Of a stretch of 64,000 bases of DNA, positions 36,480 through 48,899 are shown in pieces; within the stretch, counting starts at the first letter, position 1; every line of letters starts with the position of its first letter. Location of the stretch: assembly GCA_035236585.1 (NCBI GenBank), contig CP141126.1, forward strand, positions 66,999,414-67,063,413, in the 5' to 3' direction. The notes beneath the pieces are model-generated. The model searched no databases and had not been told where the DNA came from. It saw only the letters and a program-made list of their open reading frames with translations. Source of the stretch: Warburgia ugandensis. Lineage: Eukaryota > Streptophyta > Magnoliopsida > Canellales > Canellaceae. A program made the position numbers and the translations under genes.

Positions 36480-36960
36480 TAGTAAAACAACAAAAGGTCT
36501 TTTGACAACACATGTCAGGTAGACCAACCATGTAGGGCAAATCACCAAGTGTCCTTTTGCAACACATGCAGGCAGACTAATCATGTCCCTTCGCAACACA
36601 TACGAGCAGACTAACCACATAGGGAAAATCACCAAATGTCCTTTTGCAACACTTGCAGGCAGACTAACCATATAGGGTAAATCACCAAATGTCCCTTTGC
36701 AACACATGTAGGTGACTAACCTAGTGTCCCTTTATAACACATGCAGGTGAACTAACCTCATAAGGCACCAAATGTCCTTTTGCAAAACATGCAGGTGGAC
36801 TAACCTGGTGTCTCTTTGCAACACATATAAGTAGACTGACCTAGTGTCCCTTTGCAACACATGAAGGCAGATTAACCTAAGGTCCCTTTGCAACACATGC
36901 AAGCGAACTAACCTGTGGTCCCTTTGCAACACATGCAAGCGAATTGACCTTGTAGGGTAA
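36480..36960 (-). repeat. Minisatellite inside the 5' LTR
   Basis: About 11 imperfect copies of a unit of about 35 bp containing GTCCCTTTGCAACACATGCA and GGCAGACTAACC (plus-strand text). Some units carry an extra segment of about 20-30 bp (TAGGGCAAATCACCAA type). It is absent from the partner LTR. Low-complexity frames here (HVLQRD repeats) are artefacts of the repetition. Confidence 0.85.
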
Positions 36961-39199
36961 TCTCCACTAAAAGATCACATCATACTTTTCAAATCATATA
37001 AAATAGTATGCATACTTTATGAAAAACTATATATCTCCATTATTATTTTCAAAGTATAGCTCAATAACCACTCTAGGTCATTTTCACAATCGTATATCTC
37101 AATACTGTATCATATGACATGAAATATCTTATACGAAACTATGCATTTTAAAGCTTTCTTCCCAAAATAAGGAATTCATGCATATACAAATCACTATTTT
37201 CTCATGTCTCATAAGTAAATTAAGTATTTGAATACTTTGACTTGAATAATTCATGATTCTTTCCAAATTAGGCATGCAGCATGAATTTAAAATCATATAT
37301 CAATTTACATGCTTCAGTTGTAAGAATATCATATAAGAAACATAAGATGAATCAAGAATATATAAGGACATCATATACACTCACATTACATATATATATA
37401 TATATATATGCATCATGTCATCGGTATAATAATTCCAAAACATTCTAAAATGGAAATAGTTCTCAAATCATTTTCTCATTTTAAAGATCATTTGAAACTT
37501 AGCAGTATCAGATCACCTACCTCTTATGACGATTTATCCTTTTCCATAGCTTTTATGGTCCACTCTCCATCGTAAATCAACTTGCATGTCAATCCATGCT
37601 ACGCATAACGTTGATGTTTATAACATTAGTTACTATTTTAAATTTATAACTTATATTTTTACTCATCTTTTGGTCTAATAGTTTAGACCATCTCAAAGTC
37701 ATAAAACTATTAGACTTAGGATCTCTCATTGATCCATGATTAATCATTTTAATCAATTTATCATCTAAAGGTCATATTTGCTTATTCCACTATTTTATGG
37801 TTACTGTTCCTATGTCATACATGGAGATATGATCAAATCATTATCTAAAATCATTTATCCAAAGAATGGAAGCAGTCAAACTATGTTTCTAGCTGATAAT
37901 CAATAATTATAAATGTCAGATTAGGCATAACTTATTACATCTAGGTACTAGATGAGAATCATACAAGCATAATTTCTACTGATCAGGATCATCAGTTTAA
38001 AGTAGCATGAGATCTCAGGGACCCAATGGTTAACAATCTAATTAGGTATAACAGCATAAGATAAATGATCAGATTTTCCTTTTGCGAATCATCTATCTAT
38101 TAAAATTTGTTTAAGGACCTAAACATGCTTTAACAGTAGTTGAATATACCTTTTACAGATGATCACGTAGTTAATACTTACTAAGAATAGTTGGATCTAT
38201 CTTTTACAGATGATCCGACTATTCTAGTTCATTGAAGGTAATCAGATCCACCTTTTTCACATGATCTGAAAGTTAACATTCATGTAAAAAGGGTCAAATT
38301 CATAATTTACAAAGGATTCAATGATTATCATTCAGTGGAGATGATCAATTGATCTTTATAAGGCACAGATCGATGATCAGAGTGTTAATGGAGTGACTGC
38401 ATCTCTGATCAGTCATTGATCATCAAAATAGGTGAAAGATCATCTTCAAGATGAGGTTTTACCATGAATTTAGGGTTCCGATCACTACTGTCTAAGCTCT
38501 GATTAGATGGTCAGAACCTCATACAAGTTGACCAACGGCCCTAGCAACCTCTGCCCACTTATTAGGAACAAGATTGACACATGGATCCCCTTCACAGGTT
38601 GATCCATGACTCGAATCATCCCTGTCCGAGTTCTAGATGAAAGATTGGAGCTCAGATAAGGTGATCGGGCCACCAACGACTGTGTCCTCTAATTAGAGAC
38701 ATGCTTTAGGGTTTGATTTGGCCATTAGGATCAGATTTTCTACCTTATTGTTGAAATGCTAAATTTTCCTACTCTACAAATGAATTGACGAAAACAATGG
38801 AGTATTCGGGTGAGGGCCAACCTTTATGGATACTCCACAACCTCCAAACGTAGCCAGAGAAGATGGGCTGGTGGGTTTTTCCCAAAACAATCCACTCACA
38901 TGGCTTTTCCCCTCCAATCTAGTGTCGTTTCTCCTTCGATGGAGTTGAGACCAAAGGGGTTTTACTCCTTGGGTCGTGAAGATTAGATCGAAGGGTTGGA
39001 TCTCTGATCAGAACCATGGTTGTGACCGGCAACTCAATTTTCACCAGTGATCGTGGATCCCTCTTCCATTGACAAAAATTCTGATTTTTTGGCTCTAGCA
39101 CACATTTTCCTCTCCTCTCCTTCTATTTCTCTCCCTCTTTCTCCCTTCTCCTCCTTCTCCTTCTCCTTCTTCTCTCCCAGCGTCAGGTTTCTCCTCCCC

Positions 39200-39203
<4 letters not shown>

Positions 39204-39262
<59 letters not shown>
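39204..39262 (+). repeat. (CT)n microsatellite
   Basis: A nearly uninterrupted CT dinucleotide tract of about 29 units. The same place in the sister LTR (about 33365-33400) is only a short C/T-rich stretch, so it expanded after the LTR copies separated. On the element's own strand it is a (GA)n tract downstream of the probable TATA box. Confidence 0.95.
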
Positions 39263-39267
<5 letters not shown>

Positions 39268-39807
39268 CTTTCTTTCCATCATTTCTCATTGGGTAGGGCT
39301 TAGGAATAGACATAAAGTTTATTTCCATTTGAAATGAGGTGGGGTGGGGGTGCCAATATCAATTTGGTCCCCTCCCATATTTACTTTAATCTTTTTTCTT
39401 TATTTTATATATTAAACACTTTGTAATGGTGTCTTTCCATCATTACACCCACACCATCCAAGTTAACACGCCTAATTCCCACTCATGGTGTTTCACAAAC
39501 ACCTTATTAGCATCAGACAAAGATTTCTATAGGCAGGGCCCATTAATGAAATTACAAAAATGCCCTTCGCAAGAAAAATCACCATTTATTCATCCAAACT
39601 CAGATTTCAGCAAACTTAGTGTCGTTTCAATCATTTTTTCCAGCCCAATCCAAATATGGATGTCACTTCGCTTGATTTGATGTCAATAAAACTTTCATTT
39701 ATAAAACTCCAAAAATTAGAAATTTCAATATTCTCTTTTCTTCCCAATTTAAGATAATTCAAAAATTTACTTAAATTCAAGTTTAATAATTAGGGATGTT
39801 ACATCAA

Positions 39808-40044
39808 TGTGAAGGCCTAGGTACCCCGTAGATGGGAGATGGCTACGGGACAGAAAGTTAATCCCACATTACTAAGGAAAAAGTTGCTGGGTTATTGATA
39901 AGAGTGGTGTGTGACTCTCCTTACAACAAGGCCTTTCCCCGAGAAACTAGGGAAGAACAAAATCGTGAGGGAGCTGGTTGTATGGCCAGCCAGTTTCCTA
40001 TAGTGGACAATATTATTGTAGGTGGGAGCCACTAGGGTGTTATA
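39808..40044 (+). repeat. TRIM left LTR
   Basis: 237 bp, starts TGTGAAGGCC and ends GTGTTATA, with the terminal CA changed to TA. It aligns end to end with the right copy. Confidence 0.9.
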
Positions 40045-40046
40045 GA

Positions 40047-40059
40047 TGGTATCAGAGCC
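40047..40059 (+). promoter_or_regulatory. TRIM primer binding site
   Basis: TGGTATCAGAGCC, two bases after the left LTR: a perfect tRNA-Met-type PBS. Confidence 0.92.
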
Positions 40060-40148
40060 AACCCCTAACCCTGTGTGCGGCTGGCCACACGCATGCACCT
40101 GGTTTTGTAGTTAACACATGGGGACGCATGCTCCCTAAGGAGGGAAGA

Positions 40149-40386
40149 TGTGGGGGCCTAGGTACCCTGTAGATGGGAGATGGCTGAGAGACAGAGAGTT
40201 AATGCCACATCGCTAAGGAAAAAGTTGTTGGGCTATTGATAAGAGTGGTGTGTGACTCTCCTTACAGTAAGGCCTTTTTCCCGGGAAACTAGGGAAGAAC
40301 AAAACTGTGAGGGGACTAGTTGTACGGGCAGCCAATTTCCTAGAGTGGACAATATTGCCATAGGTGGGAGCCACTGGGCTGTTACA
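40149..40386 (+). repeat. TRIM right LTR
   Basis: 238 bp, starts TGTGGGGGCC directly after the purine tract and ends GGCTGTTACA. Satellite resumes at 40387 with CTATGTGTATTACAAC, in phase with the monomer broken at 27713. Confidence 0.9.
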
Positions 40387-43228
40387 CTATGTGTATTACA
40401 ACAAGCATATTTCATGCATCAATTTGCATGCCTTCTTGAATGAAACATCAAAATCTAAAACATGGGTCTCTATAGACTCAACATATTCTATCTAAAGCAA
40501 TCAATTTCAAGCATTAAAGAAGCAAAAAATCAGGAACACATATTGTAAAAAAGTGCATGGTAATGTTACCATTCAATTGCATATTCAAGCAACATTTTGC
40601 ATTCCTTTTTTTATTAAACATTAAAATCTAAAATGCGGGACTTCTTAAACTCAATGTATTCTATCTAGAATGATAAATTGTTAGTATTTACAAGCATTAA
40701 AAAGGGAGAAAATTAGGAACATATATAATAAAAAACACATGCCAATGTTATCATTCAAATGTGCATTACAATAAGCATACATCAAGCAACAATTTGATGC
40801 CTTTTTGAATGAAACATCAAAATCTATAACATGGGACTTCTTAGGTTCTATGTATTCTATCTATAAGGACCATTTCAAGCATTAAGTAGAAAATCAAGAA
40901 CATATTTAGTAAAAAATGCATGGTAATGTTACAATTCAAATGCATATTCAAGCAACAATTTGCATGCCTTTTTGAATGAAACTTCAAAATTTAAAACATA
41001 GGCCTTCTTAAACTCAATATGTTTTATCGAAAATGATCAACTTACATGATGAACAGGCATTAAAAAACCAAAAAATCAAGAACAATTGTAGTAAAAAACA
41101 CATGATAATGTTACCATTCAAACGCATATCCAAGCAACAATTTGCAGGCCTTTTCAAATGAAACCTCAAAATCTAAAATATCGAACTTCTTAGACTCAAT
41201 GTATTTTATTTAGAATGATCAATTTCAAGCATTAAAGAAGCAAAAAATAAGAAAATATATAGTAAAAAAGTGCATTGTAATGTCACCATTTAAACACATT
41301 ATTCAACAACAATTTGCATGCATTTTTGAATGAGACTTCAAAATCTAAAACATGGGTCTTCTTAAACTCAATGTATTCTATCTAGATTGAATATTTTCAA
41401 GAATTTACAAACATTAAAGAAGCAAAAACTCATGAACATATATAATCAAAATGCATGGTAATCTTACTATTCAAACAAATATTATATCAAGCATATTTCA
41501 AGCAACAATTTGCATGCCTTTTTGAATGAAATATCAAAATCTAAAACATGGGTCTTCTTAGACTCAATGTATTCTATCCAGAATGATCAATTTCAAGCAT
41601 TTACAACCGTTAAAGAATCAAAATATCAGGAACATATATAGTAAAAATATGCATGGTAATGTTACCAATCAAACGCAAATTCATGGAACAATTTCCATAC
41701 CTTTTTGAATGAAACATCAAAATAAAATAATTGGCCCTTCTAAAACTCATTGTATTCTATATAGAACAATAATTTTAAGCATTGACGAGCATTAAAGAAT
41801 GAGAAAATCAAGAAAATATAGAGTAAAAAAGGCACGACAATGTTACCATTCAAAAGCATATTGAAGCAACAATTTGCATGCCTTTTTGAATGAAACTGCA
41901 AAATCTAAAAAATGGGTCTTCTTAGACTAACTGTATTTTATCTAGAATGATTAATTTCAAGCATGTAAAAACATCAAAGAAGCAGAAAATCAGAAACACG
42001 TGTATTTCAAGCAGCAATTTGCATGTCATTTTGAATGGTCTTCTTAGACTCAATGTATTATATCTAGAATTATCAATTTTAAGCATTAAAGAAGAAGAAA
42101 ATTAGGAACATATATAGTACAAAAAGCATAGTAATGTTACTGTTCAAATGCATACATCAAGCAAAAATTTGCATGCCTTTTTGAATGAAACTTCAAACTC
42201 TAAAACATGGCCTTCTTAGTCTCATTTTATTCTATCTAAAATGATCAATTTAAAGCATTTATAGTCATTAAAAGAGAAGAAAATCAGGAACACATACAAT
42301 AAAAAATGCATGGTGATGTTACCATTCGAATGTGTATTACAATAAGCTTACTTCAAGCAACAATTTCCATGCCTTTCTGAATGAAACATCCAAATCTAAA
42401 ATGTGGGTATTCTCAGACTCTATTCATTCTTTCTAGAATGATGAATTTTAAGCATTTACAAGCATGAAAGAAGCAAAAAATTAGCAACATATACAATAAA
42501 AAACACATGGTAACATTGCCATTTAAATCCATATTACAACAAGCATATTTCAAGCAACAATTTGCATGCTTTTTGGATGAAACTTCAAAATCTAAAACAT
42601 GGGACTTCTTGACTCAATGTATTTTATCTAGAATGATCAATTTTAAGCATTTACAAACATTAAAGAAGTAGAAAATCAGGAACATATATAGTTTAAAATG
42701 TAGGGTAATGTTACCATTCAAACGCATATTCAAGCAACAATTTGAATACCTTTTTCAATTAAACATCAAAATCCAAAATGTGGGTCTTCTTAAACTCAAT
42801 GTTTTCTATCTATAATGATAAATTTTTAGCATTTACAAGCATTAAAGAAGCAGAAAATCAAGAACATATATAGTAAAAAATGCATGGTAATGTACCAATC
42901 AAACGCGTATAACAATAAGCATACTTCAAGCAAAAATTTGCATGCCTTTTTGAAGGAAACATCAAAATCTAGAACAAGGGTTTTCTTAGACTCAATGTAT
43001 TCTATCTAGAATGATCAATTTAAAGCATTAAAGAAGCAAAAAATGAGGAACATATAGAGTAAAAAATGCATGGTAATCTTACCATTGAAATGCATATTAA
43101 AGCAACAATTTGCATGCCGTTTTGAATGAAAACTCAAAATCTAAAACATGGGTCTTTTTAGACTCAATGTATTCTATCTTGAATGATCAATTTCAAGTAT
43201 AAAATCATTATAAAATTAAAAAATTAGG
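40387..43228 (+). repeat. Satellite array block 3 (divergent monomers)
   Basis: About 15-16 monomers in the same orientation as blocks 1 and 2, with no clear HOR order. Several are shortened, for example at about 41995-42050, where half a monomer is lost between CAGAAACACG and TGTATTTCAAGC. The block ends at the TSD TTAGG of the next solo LTR. Confidence 0.93.
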
Positions 43229-46124
43229 TGTGATGACCCGGGTTTTTATGATACAATTTTATAATAACAACGAGATCGATCTCTATTTTAAAACAATTTT
43301 TGCAAAAAGGATGCAGTGAAAGTTTTCTTTTAATCAAAACTCTTGTATAAAAAACCCCCCAGCATCATTAAAAAATCTTGGTGAACAAATAATGCATAAG
43401 GCCATGGCACGTTTTAGACAAAACATAAAAATGAGTAATTACTACTCCCGAGATTGTTAATCACAACCAAGTTATAAATAAGCACTTACAACCAAGTTTA
43501 CATCAAATAAAAAAGGGTTACTAGATAAGTTCTCACTTAGCCTTACCTGTGCTCATTTGACTTTGGCCCTAACACTCTTTGATGCTTCTTCTATTTGTAC
43601 TTTATTTGATCAGGAAAAATGATGGATTGGGTTGAGTATTCATCATACTCAATAGGTAACCTAATACTACTATTTTGAAAATGCAACATGCGAGAGGGGT
43701 TATGATAAGCCTATTTATAAGAGCATGCAATTCTATTTTTTGAGTAAACATAGGTATGTATGCATAAACTATGAAATTCATAAATTAGCAAGATAACTAT
43801 TACTAAAGCAATAATAGTAAACCAACTCATGCATGCATATATCTTGGCGAACACACCAATAATAATAGTAGCTATAAAAATCTTAAAATACTAATTATTC
43901 AAGGTAGATGAGAGCATCGTCATGAATCTTTCAGTAGACAACTTAAACTGACTGGTCACGAGTACTCATATACGACCATCTCAATGCTATATGCATATTG
44001 ATAAAACTAAAATCATAGGATCAATTATGCTCACGATGAGCACAGAGCTGGAATCGTGTGGCTCTGGTATCTAGAGACCAACCCACCATAGCCTCCACGG
44101 TGACTATGGCTATCCTCAAAAAGGGTGTCGTAAACACCTCCAGTGATCATCCCTATTTACCACAGTAGTCGAGGAAGGGACAATGTCATTTTGGCAGTGA
44201 TACCATCCACTTTTAGTGCTAGAGGCCGGGAGGCCAACCCCATACATAAACAACCTCTCAGCATAGTGCCCACCAAGCTCAACAGCCCAAAAAATACAAA
44301 TACATGAAACCCTAATCTTAATCATCGTAAATCATGCAATCTATGCAATGAGTTTCAAAACATGCGGGCAATGCATATAAATATGCATATATATTCCAAA
44401 TCTCAATCATCACAAATCGTGCAATTTATGCAACTAGCTCCAAAACATGTATGTAGTGCTTATATAAAGACTATTTACCAAATAAGCAATTGCATGTAAG
44501 ATCATAAGGAAAATTTGCATAGTCATTGTGAGAATATCAAATCGCAAAAGCATACTAAACATAGTCATCAGGATTAAATAAATCAATTAGAGTTTGGAAA
44601 TGCATTTGAAAACTTAGCAGTATCAGACTACCTACCTCGATGTCTCTTGGATTGCATTTCTCTTCAATTCCAGCCCTAGATCGCCTTTGTGAAATCCTCG
44701 GTATTGTTTGGAAAATAAAAATCCAAGTATTATTTCCTATTTTAAACTTCAACGGCTAGATCTATACTGGACGTTATAGATCTCTGATTTATGGGTCTCC
44801 CTATTGAATCTCACTTATAATGGTTGATCTATATGGTTTAGATTTAATCTAGGTATATTGATCTCCTAATATACCTAATGGATCAATCTATGAGAATTGA
44901 TCATCTTTGATCTTGTAGATATATCAGATTTTCATAGTTTTTAGGCTATAGTCACATCAAACAGTCTTATGATCCTAAATTTAATGTATAAGTAGATATG
45001 CGTCGTAATTACGAACGCAGTGGTTCTTTTGGATTATCGATCGGAGTTATATAGCCTTCTTAATTGCATTTTTAGTGTTGCAAATCCACGAACAAATTAG
45101 ATTTAACAGTACTGGGCCCACACGTCACGATTCCCAAGGCGTATGTGCTTCCCGGTCAAACATCGACTGCACTCACATGATCTCACATGCTCGAAGGACA
45201 CCCTAGGGCATGCATCTTCGACACGTGCGTGGGGTGACCTAGATGGGACGGTTCAATCTGGACTGTCCAACCATGCTAGCTCCAGATCAACTCCAAGAAT
45301 GCCATGATGCATAGACTGTCCTAGGCTTTCTAGGGTTTTGGGGTCCCACAAATGCATTGGGCAGCTCGGATGCCCAAGTGGTGGATCTACAATAGATCCA
45401 CCATCCACTGGTTTCACTGGTGATTTGTCGCCTGGTGAGACCAGATCTAGTCGGATTCTAGGGGAAATGGAGGGTAAGAAGAGAAGGAGAGGGGAGTGGA
45501 TCGTACCTGGGAACCCAAGATGGCGCCTATTGTACACTTGAATTGCTAACTAAAACCCTCCTTACTGGAGATTGTAGAGAACTAGATTTTATTAGAGGAA
45601 TCATGGTGATGGAAGGGGGGGGGGGGGGAAGTAGAGGAATTTATAGGAGGGGAAAGGCGGGGCTGCCATTTTTTTCCGGTGCCGCACTACAAGAGCAGTG
45701 CAGTGCTACAACTGGAAGGGAATGGCGGTGGAGAAGACGATGGAGAAGAAGAAGGGGTGTCGTTATCAAAATGACCCCCTGTGTTTTCAAGCCATTTAAA
45801 ATTTTAAATGTAATTTACAAAAATATGCTCCAGCTTCAAAAGCCCATAACTTGGTCATAAGAACTCTGTTTTTAGCGTTCTTTGAGGCATTGGATTCCAT
45901 TTCAAGCGTAAAATCTAATGATGTGGATATTTCTCACAATTTCCTTTGTTTCATAAGTTAATTAAATTAAAATATCCAACCACCTATTAAGATGATTAAA
46001 TATTTATTGATCTTAAAAATTTTCCAAAATAAACAAGATATAACTAATTAGCACATGGAAACCATCATGATTGATCATGGTTATAAAAGTGATGCAACAA
46101 GATTGAAAATTTTGAGTCATTACA
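43229..46124 (-). mobile_element. Solo LTR 3, minus strand, TSD TTAGG
   Basis: 2,896 bp. Plus-strand text starts TGTGATGACCCGGG and ends TTTTGAGTCATTACA; on its own strand it runs TGTAATGACTC to CCCGGGTCATCACA, like the other family members. Perfect TTAGG duplications flank it (43224-43228, 46125-46129) and joining them restores AAATTAGGAGCATATATAG of the satellite. TATA at 45638-45645, CpG-rich block at about 45110-45300, conserved internal block at about 43960-44285, a G14 run near 45616. No internal domain. Confidence 0.95.
45638..45645 (-). promoter_or_regulatory. TATA box of solo LTR 3
   Basis: TATAAATT on the minus strand, about 480 bp from the LTR start, preceded by a C-rich stretch as in the sister LTRs. 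Confidence 0.7.
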
Positions 46125-48845
46125 TTAGGAGCATATATAGCAAAAAACACATAGTAATGTTACCATTCAAACACATATCCAAGCAGCAACTTGCATGCCT
46201 TTGCAAGTGAAACTTCAAAATCTAAAACATGGGACTTATTAAACTCAATATATTATACATAGAATGATTAATTTCAAGAATTTACAAGCATTAAAGAACC
46301 ATAAAATCAGGAACATGTACTATAAAAAATGCTCGATAATGTTACCATTTAATTGCATATTGAAGCAACAATTTGCATGGCTTTTTGAATGAAACTTCAA
46401 AATCTAAAACTTGGGCCTTCTTAGACTCGATGTATTTTATTTATTATGGTCATATTTAAGAATTTACAAGAATCAAAGAAGCAAAAAATTAGGAAAATTT
46501 ATATCAATAAATGCATGGCAATATTACCTTTCGAATGCATACTTCAAGCAACAATTTGCATGGCTTTTTTAATGAAACCTCAAAATGAAAAACATGGGTC
46601 TTCTTAGATCCAATGTATTTTATCTAGAATGATCAAATTCAAGATTCACAAGCATTAAAGAAACAAAAAATTAGGAATATATATAGTAAAAAATGCATGG
46701 TATTGTTACCATTCAAATGCATATCACAACAAGCATATTTCAAGCAACAATTTGCATGGATTTGTGAATGATACTTAAAAATCTAAAGCATGGGCCTTAT
46801 TAGAATCCATGTATTCTAGGTAGAAAGATCAATCTCAAGTAGTTACAAGCATTAAAGAAGCAAAAAATTAGAAAAATATATAGTAAAAACACATGGTAGT
46901 GTCACTGTTCAAATGCATATTCAAGCAACAATTTACATAGATTTTTTTATTTATACATCAAAATCTAAAACGTCAGTTTTATAAAACACAATGTATTCTA
47001 TTTAGAAACATGGATTTTTGGCATCTACAAGCAATAATGAATCAGAAAATTAGAAACATATACAGTAAAAAATGCATGGTAATCTTACCATTCAAACACA
47101 CATTATAACAAACATACTTCAAGCAACAATTTGCATGCCTTTTTCAATGAAACATCAAAATCTAAAACATGGATCTTCTTAGACTCAATGTATTCAATCT
47201 ATAATGATAAATTCCAAGCATTTAAAAAGAAAAAAATTAGGAACATATGTAGTAAAAAACACATGGTAATGTTAACATTCAAACGCATATTCAAGCAACA
47301 ATTTGCATGCCTTTCTGAATGAAATTCCAAAATCCAAAACATGGGTCTTCTTAGACTTAATGTATTTTTTCTATAATGATCAATTTCAAATATTTACAAG
47401 TATTAAAGAAGCAAAAAATCAGGAGCACATATGGTAAAAAACAAAGGGTAATGTTACTATTCAAACAAATACTTCAAGCAACAATTTGCTTGCATTTTTG
47501 AATGAGACTTAAAAATAAAAAGCACGGGACTTCTTAGACCTAATGTTTTCTATCAAGAATGATTAATTTTAAGCATTTACAAGCATTGAAGAAGTAGATA
47601 ATCAGGAACAAATATAGCAAAAAGTGCATGGTAATGTTACCATTTCAATGTGTATTACAATAAGCATATTTCAGGCAACAATTTACATGCCTTTATAAAT
47701 GAGACTTCAAAATCTAAAACATGGGTCTTATTAAACTCAATGTATTCTATCTAGAATGTTCAATTTCAAGCTTTTAGAAGCAGAAAAGAAGCAGAAAATC
47801 AGGAACATACAGAGTAAAAAATGCATGGTAATATTACCATTCAAATGCGTATTATGACGAGCATTATTCAAGCGACAATTTGCATGCCTTTTTGAATGAA
47901 ACATCAAAATCCAAACATGGGCCTTACTAAAATCAATGTATTATACATAGAATTATAAATTTCAAACATTTACAAGCACTAAAGAAGTAGAAAATCAGGA
48001 ACATATACAATAAAAAAAGCATGGTATTGTTATAATTCAAATGCGTATTACAAGAAGCACACTTCAAGAGCCACTTTGCATGCATTTTTTAATGAAACAT
48101 CAAAATATAAAACCTAGTTCCTCTTTAACTCAATGTATTATATCTAGAATGATCCATTTCAAGCATTTACAAGCATTAAAGAAGTAGACATTCATGAACA
48201 TACGCATGTTAATATTATCATTCAAACGTGTATTACAACATGCATATTTCAAGCAACAATTTGCATGCCCTTTTGAATGAAACTTCAAAATCTAGAACAT
48301 GTGACATCTTATCCTCATTGTATTCTATCTAGAATAGTCAATTTCAAACATTTCCAATCATTAAAAAAGCAAAAATGAGGAACATATATAGTAAAAAATG
48401 CATGGTAATGTGACCATTCAATTGCATATTGAATCAAGAATTTTCATACCTTTTTGAATGAAACATCTAAATCTAAAACATGGGTCTTCTTAAAATCAAT
48501 GTATTCCACCTAGAATGATGAATTTCAAGAATTTACAGGCATTCAAGGAGATGAAAATCAGGTACATATATAGTAGAAAACACATGGTAATGTTACCATT
48601 CAATCCTGTATTACAACAGCCACGCTTCGAGCAACAATTTGCATGCCTTTCTGAATGAAACTTCAAAATCTAAAACATGGGTCATCTTAGACTCAATGTA
48701 TTCTATCTAGAATGATTAATTTCAAGTATTTACAAGCATTAAAGAAGCAAAAAATCAAGAAAATATATAGTAAAAAATACATGGTAATGTTACAATTCAA
48801 ATGCATACTCAAGCAACAATTTCCATGCCTTCTTGAATGAAACAT

Positions 48846-48899
48846 CTAGAAAAAATACATTGTATCTAAGAAGGCTCATGTTTCAGATTTCATGTTTTA
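48846..48899 (-). repeat. Inverted satellite fragment
   Basis: Within an otherwise plus-oriented monomer, this stretch reads as the reverse complement of satellite: its complement contains AACATGAGCCTTCTTAGA and ACAATGTATT, the normal order of the central part. Normal orientation resumes at 48900 (GAAGCAGAAAATCAG). Confidence 0.75.

Larger units (their letters stand above)
27714..39803 (-). mobile_element. Internally deleted Ty3/gypsy element, minus strand
   Basis: On the minus strand: 5' LTR (36263-39803), PBS just inside it, gag and protease remnants, no RT or integrase, PPT (33924-33936), and 3' LTR (27714-33923, itself interrupted). The LTRs begin TGTAACATCCCTAATT and end ...AGTCATTACA / AGGTCATTACA. 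The internal region is only about 2.3 kb, so most of pol is gone. The two LTRs are very similar except for about 500-700 bp at their 3' (U5) ends. Left flank 27709-27713 is CTACA. The right side is complicated by an adjacent TRIM, after which CTATG precedes resumed satellite. Confidence 0.88.
36263..39803 (-). repeat. 5' LTR of the minus element
   Basis: A 3,541-bp LTR, plus-strand text TGTAATGACTTGGG ... AGGGATGTTACA. It is closely similar to the interrupted LTR (28270-29727 plus 32648-33923) over 37040-39803. It differs near its 3' (U5) end, where it carries a minisatellite (36480-36960). It also holds (AT)n at about 37390-37409 and a long (CT)n at about 39204-39262. Confidence 0.88.
39808..40386 (+). 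mobile_element. TRIM (miniature LTR retrotransposon)
   Basis: Two direct repeats of about 237 bp, TGTGAAGGCCTAGG...GTTATA (39808-40044) and TGTGGGGGCCTAGG...GTTACA (40149-40386), flank about 104 bp. That interval starts with a PBS (TGGTATCAGAGCC, 40047-40059) and ends with a purine tract (AAGGAGGGAAGA, 40137-40148). There is no coding capacity. This is the layout of plant TRIM elements, which depend on proteins from other LTR elements. The repeats differ at many positions, so the insertion is not recent. No clean TSD: upstream ATCAA, downstream CTATG. Plus orientation follows from PBS and PPT order. Confidence 0.92.

Noticed and set aside
36417..36938. Minus-strand frames of 96 and 68 codons with HVLQRD repeats, suggestive of a repeat protein
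   Set aside because: They are translations of the LTR minisatellite, have no conserved start, and are absent from the partner LTR.
39034..39337. Serine/leucine-rich and Arg/Glu-rich frames of 77-96 codons
   Set aside because: They translate the (CT)n/(GA)n microsatellite and flanking C/T-rich tract.
40047..40059. TGGTATCAGAGCC as part of a tRNA gene
   Set aside because: Only the 3'-complementary PBS is present, with no tRNA body or A/B boxes. Its place after an LTR explains it.
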